Assembly: GCA_948788915.1 (NCBI GenBank)
Contig: CAQFOZ010000060.1
Coordinates: 1-12,996 of the forward strand
Source of the DNA: an uncultured Muribaculaceae bacterium
Lineage (GTDB): Bacteria; Bacteroidota; Bacteroidia; Bacteroidales; Muribaculaceae
DNA length: 12,996 nucleotides
Direction of reading: 5' to 3'
A program made the translations under genes and the position numbers. This document shows, piece by piece, positions 7,510 through 12,996 of the stretch (position 1 is the first letter of the stretch; each line of letters begins with the position of its first letter). Below the pieces are notes generated by a model. That model saw only the letters and a list, made by a program, of their open reading frames with translations. It was not told where the DNA came from and ran no database searches.

Positions 7510-8235
7510 TTAAACGACATGCTTATTCTTACAAGTAAGGATACGCGCAGGAAAGTCCTCAACCATTTGCATGTTGTGGGTAGCCATTATAACGGCATGC
7601 CCGTCATCTGCAAGACGGTGAAGTAGCGCAACTATTTGATATCCGGTTTGCGGATCAAGATTGCCGGTTGGTTCGTCTGCCAATATCAGTTTTGGTTTGT
7701 TCAAAAGGGCCCGCGCAATAACAATACGCTGTTGCTCTCCTCCACTCAATTCATGTGGCATTTTATAACTCTTGTTCTCCATCCCGACAGCAGCCAGCAC
7801 TTCATCTATCCGTTTTTCTATCTCTTCTTTATTCTTCCAGCCAGTTGCCTGAAGCACGAACCTGAGATTCGCACGAGCAGATCTGTCCTGAAGCAATTGA
7901 AAATCCTGAAACACAATCCCAATCTCCCTACGAAGCATTGGGATCTCTTTGTTCTTAATTTTCAAGACATCCCTCCCCATGACATATGCTTTTTCACCAC
8001 ATGCGATCCGAACCTCCGCATACAAAGTTTTAAGCAATGAACTCTTTCCACTGCCCACCTTCCCTACAAGATAGCAGAATTCTCCGGGCATTATCCTGAA
8101 GGACGCACCCTTCATCACAACCTTGTCCGCTCGCTCTATATCCACTCCCTCATATTCTACAACAGGTTGTTCCCGCAACATTTCATCTGCCATTACCTCT
8201 TTGCTTAAATCTCTTTCCCCTTTTGTATATTTCAT
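7510..8235 (-). CDS. ftsE: ABC transporter ATPase, FtsE-like
   Basis: This 241-residue protein is a complete ABC ATPase. Walker A is GKVGSGKSS (58-66), the Q-loop Gln is Q110 (IVFQDFQLL), the signature is LSGGEQQR (163-170), Walker B is LILADEPT (183-190) with catalytic E188, and the switch His is H220 (MATHN). The overall pattern, including EFCYLVGKVGSGKSSLLK, fits FtsE of Bacteroidetes, which with the membrane protein FtsX controls cell-wall hydrolases at the division site. No ftsX or other permease gene is next to it, so a related LolD/MacB-type ATPase cannot be excluded. The gene begins 3 bp after radA ends and is probably co-transcribed with it. The chosen ATG (8233-8235) gives about 25 residues before the ABC fold; an internal ATG at 8191-8193 (MADEML) is an alternative start. 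Confidence 0.85.
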   Translation of the reverse strand: MKYTKGERDLSKEVMADEMLREQPVVEYEGVDIERADKVVMKGASFRIMPGEFCYLVGKVGSGKSSLLKTLYAEVRIACGEKAYVMGRDVLKIKNKEIPMLRREIGIVFQDFQLLQDRSARANLRFVLQATGWKNKEEIEKRIDEVLAAVGMENKSYKMPHELSGGEQQRIVIARALLNKPKLILADEPTGNLDPQTGYQIVALLHRLADDGHAVIMATHNMQMVEDFPARILTCKNKHVV

Positions 8236-8238
8236 ATT

Positions 8239-9609
8239 TTAATTAAATATCTCTTTAAAAACCTCTTCAATTTTAGAGACCTCAACAATTTCTATAGAAA
8301 ACGTATCTTGTATCCCTTTCAAATTTCCATTCGGAATAATAATTTTACTGAATCCCAATTTCTGGGCTTCGGCTACGCGTTGCTCTATCCTTGTCACGGT
8401 TCTGATCTCCCCGGACAAACCCACTTCTCCAGCAAAAGCATACTCTCTCGGTACAGATATATCGAAATTGGAACTCATTATCGAGACAACAACCGCCATA
8501 TCAATGGCAGGGTCTGCAATTTTCAATCCTCCTGCAATGTTCAGAAATACATCTTTCTGTGACAACTTGAATCTTGCACGCTTTTCCAGAACAGCAAGCA
8601 ACATATTTAGCCTGCGCTGATCAAAACCGGTTACAGAACGTTGCGGTGTGCCATATGCGGCAGATGACACCAAAGCCTGGACCTCGATCATAAAAGGTCG
8701 GGCGCCCTCCATAGTGACACCTATTGAAATTCCGCTCATCTCCTCCTCTCTGTTATCCGAAAGCAACATTTCAGACGGATTCTTCACCTCTTTAAGTCCC
8801 TTTTGCACCATCTCGTAAATGCCAATCTCATTGACAGATCCAAAACGATTCTTTATAGCCCTGAGAATCCTGTAAAGATATTGTCGGTCTCCTTCAAATT
8901 GTAGTACTGTATCCACTATATGTTCCAGCACTTTGGGGCCTGCTATTGCGCCATCTTTATTAATGTGTCCGACCAGAATCACCGGAACACCTGATTCCTT
9001 GGCGTATCTTAACAATGAGGCCGCACACTCCCTCACCTGAGACACACTTCCGGCCGCTGATTCAATTTCTGAAGAGTTAATCGTCTGTATGGAATCCACA
9101 ACCACAAGATCCGGATTTACATTTTCTATTTCAACAAATATATTATCCAGATCAGTCTCACACAATATATATGTGTCGTCAGATATTTTACCAAGTCTGT
9201 CCGCACGCAATTTCAACTGTGAGGCACTTTCTTCTCCGGACACATACAAAATTTTTCTTTTCCTTAACGAAAGAATATTCTGGAGCAAAAGGGTAGACTT
9301 TCCTATTCCAGGCTCTCCTCCAATCAATGTAAGGCTTCCAGAAACCAATCCTCCGCCCAATACGCGATTTAGCTCTGTCGATGGCATTTTCATACGCATC
9401 TCTTCTTTTATCTGAATATCAGACAGTTTAACAGGTCTGGAGCTTTTTACAAGACCTTTGCCCGATTTGGCATTCTTTTTGGTTTTGCCAGATACCTTTT
9501 CCTCTACAAATGTGTTCCATTCCCCACACGACGGGCAACGTCCTAACCATTTGGGACTTTCGTATCCACAGCTATTACAAAAAAACACACTCTTTGTCTG
9601 TTTGGCCAT
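8239..9609 (-). CDS. radA: DNA repair protein RadA (Sms)
   Basis: RadA is a RecA-related, DnaB-like helicase that drives branch migration of recombination intermediates. The 456 residues show all family parts in order: an N-terminal C4 zinc finger (C11, C14, C25, C28 in FFCNSCGYESPKW and GRCPSCGEW), Walker A GGEPGIGKST (97-106), Walker B LVVVDSIQT (168-176), the RadA-specific KNRFGS motif (253-258), and the Lon-protease-like C-terminal domain (about 290-456). I chose the ATG at 9607-9609 (MAKQTKSVFF), which is where family members begin. A longer frame from a TTG at 9630 would add seven residues, but that TTG is part of the likely promoter. The gene diverges from mdh and leads the radA-ftsE pair. 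Confidence 0.96.
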   Translation of the reverse strand: MAKQTKSVFFCNSCGYESPKWLGRCPSCGEWNTFVEEKVSGKTKKNAKSGKGLVKSSRPVKLSDIQIKEEMRMKMPSTELNRVLGGGLVSGSLTLIGGEPGIGKSTLLLQNILSLRKRKILYVSGEESASQLKLRADRLGKISDDTYILCETDLDNIFVEIENVNPDLVVVDSIQTINSSEIESAAGSVSQVRECAASLLRYAKESGVPVILVGHINKDGAIAGPKVLEHIVDTVLQFEGDRQYLYRILRAIKNRFGSVNEIGIYEMVQKGLKEVKNPSEMLLSDNREEEMSGISIGVTMEGARPFMIEVQALVSSAAYGTPQRSVTGFDQRRLNMLLAVLEKRARFKLSQKDVFLNIAGGLKIADPAIDMAVVVSIMSSNFDISVPREYAFAGEVGLSGEIRTVTRIEQRVAEAQKLGFSKIIIPNGNLKGIQDTFSIEIVEVSKIEEVFKEIFN

Positions 9610-9627
9610 CGCTATATCATATTTATG

Positions 9628-9635
9628 CAAATTTA
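9628..9635 (-). promoter_or_regulatory. Candidate -7 element of the radA promoter
   Basis: On the minus strand the sequence is TAAATTTG followed by C, an exact match to TAnnTTTG. It lies 18 bp before the radA ATG, which would give a very short leader. No good TTTG is seen at -33. The 94-bp gap between radA and mdh must also hold the mdh promoter, for which a near match (TATATTTA, 9672-9679, plus strand) can be seen. Confidence 0.4.
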
Positions 9636-9703
9636 AGAATTTATTTAAAAACTTTTATATCATGTATTCATTATATTTATAGGTATCTAATTCAAAATAT
9701 ATT

Positions 9704-10717
9704 ATGGAGTACTTAAGTAATGAAAAGCTACTGATCGTTGGAGCCGGAGGCATGATAGGCTCCAACATGGCCCAAACAGCCATAATGATGCGTCTGACAC
9801 CAGACATATGTTTATACGATCCCTACCTTAAGGGACTTGAAGGCGTGGCCGAGGAGATGATGCATTGCGGCTTCGAAGGACTGAAACTTAGTTTCACTGA
9901 CGATATCGAAAAAGCATTTACCGGAGCCAAATACATTGTAACATCAGGAGGTGCACCACGAAAGGCCGGTATGACGCGAGAGGATTTATTAAGAGGCAAT
10001 GCCAAAATAGCTGAAGATTTTGGAAAGAATGTAAAAAAATACTGTCCGGATGCTAAACACATTGTCGTAATCTTCAATCCGGCAGACATTACCGGGCTTA
10101 TAACCCTACTATATTCCGGTTTAACTCCGGAACGCGTCTCAACACTTGCCGCTCTTGACAGTACCCGTCTGCGTAGTGAACTTTCCAAGTATTTCAATAT
10201 ACCACCCGACGCCATTATAAATGCACGCACCTACGGTGGTCATGGTGAACAAATGGCAGTTTTTGCATCAACTACCCAAATTGATGGCAAGCCACTTGAA
10301 GATCTAATCATAACAAATACCCTTCCCGAAGCCAAATGGGAAGAGATTAAAACCAAAGTTATCCAGGGTGGAAAGAATATTATTGACCTACGGGGACGAA
10401 GTTCATTCCAAAGCCCCGCATATCTGTCAATCGAAATGATTGCCGCTGCAATGGGGGGCAAGCCATTTAAGTGGCCGGCCGGTGTTTATGTCAACAACAA
10501 TCGCTACCAAAATATAATGATGGCCATGGAAACTGTAATAGATAAAAATGGCGTACATTATAACATGCCCACAGGAACCCTGGAAGAAAATGAGGCTCTC
10601 GACAAGAGCTATGCCCATCTTTGCCATCTTCGTGACGAAGTAATCAGTCTTGGAATCATGCCTCCTATTTCAGAATGGGGCAAATTAAATCCAAATATGC
10701 TGGCAAAAACTGAATGA
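9704..10717 (+). CDS. mdh: Malate dehydrogenase (NAD-dependent)
   Basis: The enzyme interconverts oxaloacetate and malate. In fermenting Bacteroidales it supplies malate to the reductive route through fumarate to succinate. The 337-residue protein has the LDH/MDH fold: the dinucleotide-binding motif VGAGGMIG (12-19), D39 at the end of the second strand (favouring NAD over NADP), the mobile-loop arginines R86 and R92 in GGAPRKAGMTRED, N126 in FNPADITG, the D152/R155 pair in ALDSTRLR, and catalytic H180 in TYGGHGEQ. Arg rather than Gln at position 86 marks malate over lactate specificity. It starts at the ATG 9704-9706 and is monocistronic, with a hairpin 30 bp after the stop. A near-consensus -7 (TATATTTA, 9672-9679) lies upstream. 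Confidence 0.95.
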   Translation: MEYLSNEKLLIVGAGGMIGSNMAQTAIMMRLTPDICLYDPYLKGLEGVAEEMMHCGFEGLKLSFTDDIEKAFTGAKYIVTSGGAPRKAGMTREDLLRGNAKIAEDFGKNVKKYCPDAKHIVVIFNPADITGLITLLYSGLTPERVSTLAALDSTRLRSELSKYFNIPPDAIINARTYGGHGEQMAVFASTTQIDGKPLEDLIITNTLPEAKWEEIKTKVIQGGKNIIDLRGRSSFQSPAYLSIEMIAAAMGGKPFKWPAGVYVNNNRYQNIMMAMETVIDKNGVHYNMPTGTLEENEALDKSYAHLCHLRDEVISLGIMPPISEWGKLNPNMLAKTE

Positions 10718-10747
10718 TTTATAAGATACTTGCAAAAACAATTTTAA

Positions 10748-10784
10748 GGCTCCGTTCCCTATATAACATAAAGGAAACGGAGTC
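10748..10784 (+). terminator. Hairpin terminator of mdh
   Basis: GGCTCCGTTCCC (10748-10759) pairs with GGAAACGGAGTC (10773-10784) with one C/A mismatch and one G-T pair, around a 13-nt AT-rich loop. It begins 30 bp after the mdh stop codon. The T-run that follows is short (TTACTGTA), so termination efficiency is uncertain, but position and stem strength favour a terminator. Confidence 0.6.
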
Positions 10785-10849
10785 TTACTGTAAATAATTA
10801 AAAGCTGAACAAATAAGTTTCAATTTGATGCGCCATATGGTAGTTTTTA

Positions 10850-10881
10850 TTTGGAAGATTCGTAATTAAAAATTACTTTTG
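10850..10881 (+). promoter_or_regulatory. Bacteroidetes-type promoter of serC-serA
   Basis: A TTTG at 10850-10853 and TACTTTTG at 10874-10881 match both halves of the Bacteroidetes sigma-ABfr consensus, with a 20-bp spacer. Transcription would begin near 10887, giving a leader of about 65 nt before serC. The perfect repeat GTAATT-AAA-AATTAC (10862-10876) overlaps the spacer and the first bases of the -7 element and could be an operator. Confidence 0.65.
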
Positions 10882-10885
10882 TTTT

Positions 10886-10915
10886 TGATTCATCTAAACA
10901 AATAAATGTGAATCA
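10886..10915 (+). promoter_or_regulatory. Inverted repeat at the start of the serC leader
   Basis: TGATTCA (10886-10892) and TGAATCA (10909-10915) are perfect 7-bp inverted repeats 16 bp apart. They lie at or just after the predicted transcription start of serC. They could form a stem-loop at the 5' end of the mRNA or be two half-sites for a regulator. No known riboswitch is recognised here. Confidence 0.4.
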
Positions 10916-10951
10916 TATCAAATGAAATAAACCTTATAAACAGATATTTTC

Positions 10952-12019
10952 ATGAAGAAGCATAATTTCTACGCCGGACCAAGTATTCTCAGTCCTTACA
11001 CAATTCAAAAGACAGCCGAGGCAATTCAAGATTTTTCAGACATGGGGCTTTCCATACTTGAAATCTCACATCGCAGCAAACAATTCCAGGCAGTAATGGA
11101 TGAAGCTGTAGCATTGACAAAAGAACTGTTACATTTGCCAGAAAACTATCATGTCCTGTTCCTTGGAGGAGGTGCAAGTATGCAATTCTGTATGGTACCG
11201 TTCAATTTATTGAATAAAAAAGCTGCATACATCAACACCGGCACCTGGGCAACCAATGCTATAAAAGAAGCAAAGATTTTTGGAGAAGTAGAGGTTTTAG
11301 CATCATCAGAAGATACAAAATTCAACTATATTCCAAAGAATTTTACAATTCCTTCTGATGTTGACTATTTCCACTTCACATCAAACAATACAATCTACGG
11401 TACAGAGATCCGTCACGATTTTGATACAACTGTTCCTGTTGTGTGCGACATGTCATCAGACATCTTCTCACGCGAGTTCGATCCTTCAAAATACTCTCTG
11501 ATTTATGCCGGGGCACAGAAGAATCTTGCTCCTGCAGGCGTTACAATAGTTATTGTAAAAGAAGATATTCTAGGCAATGTCAGCCGAGAGATTCCCACAA
11601 TGCTTGATTATCGCACACATATCAAGAAAGGTTCGATGTTTAACACACCGCCCGTATTACCTATTTATTCAGCACTTATGACCCTTCGTTATTACAAGGA
11701 AATGGGAGGAGTGAAAGCACTGGAAAAACTTGATTTGGAGAAGGCCAAGGTTCTCTACGATGAAATAGACCGCAATAAACTTTTTGTCGGCACAGTGGCA
11801 GAAGAAGATCGTTCAATCATGAATGTTTGCTTCGTAATGAATCCGGATTACGCTGAACTGGAGAAAGACTTCATGGATTTCGCAACAGAAAAAGGCATAA
11901 TTGGTATAAAAGGACACCGCTCTGTTGGTGGATTCCGAGCATCACTATACAACGCGCTTCCAATGGAAAGTGTTCTAGTTTTGGTTGACGCCATGAAAGA
12001 ATTTGAAGCAAAACACTAA
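10952..12019 (+). CDS. serC: Phosphoserine aminotransferase
   Basis: SerC transfers the amino group from glutamate to 3-phosphohydroxypyruvate to make phosphoserine. Family members often also serve pyridoxal phosphate synthesis on 3-hydroxy-4-phospho-oxobutanoate. The 355-residue protein begins MKKHNFYAGPS, as the family does. It carries EISHRSKQF (37-45) for phosphate and substrate binding, LGGGASMQF (71-79) for the cofactor phosphate, W99 that stacks on the pyridine ring, D166 in CDMSSD for the ring nitrogen, and the Schiff-base lysine K190 in YAGAQKN. The C-terminal GHRSVGGFRASLYNA block (about 304-318) is intact. It starts at the ATG 10952-10954 behind a good promoter. serA follows after 11 bp, so the two enzymes of consecutive steps form an operon. 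Confidence 0.97.
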   Translation: MKKHNFYAGPSILSPYTIQKTAEAIQDFSDMGLSILEISHRSKQFQAVMDEAVALTKELLHLPENYHVLFLGGGASMQFCMVPFNLLNKKAAYINTGTWATNAIKEAKIFGEVEVLASSEDTKFNYIPKNFTIPSDVDYFHFTSNNTIYGTEIRHDFDTTVPVVCDMSSDIFSREFDPSKYSLIYAGAQKNLAPAGVTIVIVKEDILGNVSREIPTMLDYRTHIKKGSMFNTPPVLPIYSALMTLRYYKEMGGVKALEKLDLEKAKVLYDEIDRNKLFVGTVAEEDRSIMNVCFVMNPDYAELEKDFMDFATEKGIIGIKGHRSVGGFRASLYNALPMESVLVLVDAMKEFEAKH

Positions 12020-12030
12020 TTTTTATAGCT

Positions 12031-12951
12031 ATGAAAATATTAGTATTTACAGAAAAGCCATTTGCTTCGGCTGCGTCGAAGGCAATTGCTGAAACGGTAA
12101 ACGCGTCAGGCAACGAATTGGAATTGGTTGAATATGGTACCCGTGAAGATTTTTTTAAAGCCATAGCTGATGCAGAAGCTCTTATAGTTCGCAGCGACAA
12201 AGTGGATGCTGAATTGATTGATGCCGCTCCTAAATTGAAAGTCATAGTTCGCGCCGGTGCAGGATACGACAACATCGATCTTGAAGCCGCATCAAGACAT
12301 GGGATCTGCGTCATGAACACACCCGGACAAAATTCCAATGCTGTAGCAGAATTGGTTTTCGGCATGGTAATAATGATGTGTCGCAACCAGTATAACGGCA
12401 AATCCGGATCTGAACTTAAAGGAAAGAATTTAGGCATATATGCATACGGACAAGTTGGGCGCAACGTAGCCAGAATTGCGAAAGGATTTGGAATGAAGAT
12501 AGAGGCTCTTGATAAATTTGTCAAAGACGAAATTATGGAAGCCGATGGCGTCAAGCCTCTACACGATATCAAAGAACTGTTCTCCCAGAATAATTTCGTA
12601 TCCCTGCATATACCTGCAACATCCGAGACCAAACAATCCATTGGTTACGACCTCGTAATGATGATGCCCCAGAACGGTGTTCTCATCAACACTGCGCGTA
12701 AAGAAGTTATAAATGAAGAAGGACTCTTCAAAGCATTACAGGAACGTCCCGACCTTAGATACGTTTCCGACATCAAACCAGATATGTCCGAAGAGTTTGA
12801 AAAAGAGTTTGCGTCGCGAGTCTTCTTTACTCCAAAAAAAATGGGAGCACAGACAGCAGAAGCCAACTTCAATGCAGGTGTTGCAGCTGCCGAGCAGTCC
12901 ATTGCATATCTTAAAAATGGATGGAATAAGTTCCAGGTAAATAAACTATAA
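12031..12951 (+). CDS. serA: D-3-phosphoglycerate dehydrogenase, short form without ACT domain
   Basis: It probably oxidises 3-phosphoglycerate to 3-phosphohydroxypyruvate, the substrate of the SerC encoded 11 bp upstream. The 306-residue protein has the D-2-hydroxyacid dehydrogenase fold: VRAGAGYDNID (73-83) with R74, NTPGQNSNAVAELV (96-109), a nucleotide motif in which the first Gly of GxGxxG is Ala (A138-Y-G-Q-V-G143), D161 at the end of the next strand, and INTARKEVI (219-227) with R223. The usual DVFxxEP block reads SDIKPDMSEE and the usual TPHIGAxT reads TPKKMGAQT (267-275), so the catalytic Glu is not obvious and the catalytic His is replaced by Lys (K269 or K270). There is no C-terminal ACT domain, so feedback inhibition by serine through that domain is not expected. 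The operon context supports the serine role. Another 2-hydroxyacid dehydrogenase activity is possible. Confidence 0.88.
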   Translation: MKILVFTEKPFASAASKAIAETVNASGNELELVEYGTREDFFKAIADAEALIVRSDKVDAELIDAAPKLKVIVRAGAGYDNIDLEAASRHGICVMNTPGQNSNAVAELVFGMVIMMCRNQYNGKSGSELKGKNLGIYAYGQVGRNVARIAKGFGMKIEALDKFVKDEIMEADGVKPLHDIKELFSQNNFVSLHIPATSETKQSIGYDLVMMMPQNGVLINTARKEVINEEGLFKALQERPDLRYVSDIKPDMSEEFEKEFASRVFFTPKKMGAQTAEANFNAGVAAAEQSIAYLKNGWNKFQVNKL

Positions 12952-12978
12952 ATAACATTCCAACTAATAAAAAACTGA

Positions 12979-12996
12979 GGTTTTCGTACGAAAACC
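12979..12996 (+). terminator. Perfect palindrome after serA, probable terminator cut by the window end
   Basis: GGTTTTCGTACGAAAACC is a perfect 18-bp palindrome 27 bp after the serA stop codon, reaching the last base of the window. It is preceded by CTGA, so the stem may extend if TCAG follows outside. Position suggests the serC-serA terminator; whether a T-run follows cannot be seen. Confidence 0.55.

Noticed and set aside
7636..8040. 134-codon plus-strand frame inside the ftsE-like gene
   Set aside because: It is antisense to the Walker B, signature and Q-loop coding region; no protein family pattern.
9610..9630. TTG start giving a seven-residue longer RadA
   Set aside because: The TTG belongs to a consensus -7 promoter element, and RadA proteins normally begin at the MAK(x)K-type sequence just before the zinc finger.
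10833..10840. CCATATGG palindrome upstream of serC
   Set aside because: An 8-bp palindrome is expected by chance in a region of this size, and it is not positioned relative to the promoter in a telling way.
11871..12641. Long open frame (256 codons) on the minus strand across the end of serC and most of serA
   Set aside because: It lies antisense to two intact genes with full family motifs, and its translation is rich in Ser/Ala/Leu without any recognisable domain. It is a by-product of codon use on the other strand.
1..12996. Mobile elements, CRISPR arrays, tRNA/rRNA/tmRNA genes, phage genes or defence systems
   Set aside because: I looked for spaced repeats, transposase-like frames, terminal inverted repeats and tRNA-like cloverleaf segments on both strands and found none. 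The genes are ordinary core functions.

Overview
This window looks like core chromosome of an anaerobic member of the Bacteroidetes, most likely the order Bacteroidales. The grounds are a two-gene methylmalonyl-CoA mutase (mutA-mutB) of the kind used in succinate-to-propionate fermentation, a short serA-type phosphoglycerate dehydrogenase without an ACT domain, promoter elements that fit the Bacteroidetes consensus (TTTG, about 20 bp, TAnnTTTG), and a general lack of Shine-Dalgarno sequences. I cannot name the genus from the sequence alone. The DNA is moderately AT-rich, dense in genes, and shows no insertion sequence, phage, CRISPR, tRNA or rRNA.

The left part (255-9609) is read entirely on the minus strand. 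In order of transcription it holds radA and an ftsE-like ABC ATPase gene (3 bp apart), then mutA and mutB (2 bp apart), then a Yip1-like membrane protein gene, smpB, and a U32-family (RlhA-like) gene. A small, poorly supported membrane-protein frame converges on the U32 gene at the left edge. The right part (9704-12951) is read on the plus strand: mdh with its own hairpin terminator, then serC and serA as an operon behind a good Bacteroidetes-type promoter, closed by a perfect palindrome at the window end. radA and mdh are divergent, with 94 bp between their start codons.

Functionally there are four themes. Central carbon and fermentation: Mdh (oxaloacetate/malate) and MutAB (succinyl-CoA/methylmalonyl-CoA) both belong to the reductive branch that ends in succinate and propionate. 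Serine synthesis: SerA and SerC catalyse its first two steps. Translation upkeep: SmpB (ribosome rescue) lies 15 bp from a U32 protein related to rRNA/tRNA hydroxylation factors. DNA repair and envelope: RadA is followed by an FtsE-like ATPase without its FtsX partner nearby.

I did not find a convincing new multi-gene system. The points most worth a second look are the non-canonical active site of the SerA-like protein, a perfect GC-rich hairpin between mutB and the Yip1-like gene, inverted repeats beside the mutA and serC promoters, and a cysteine cluster in MutA.
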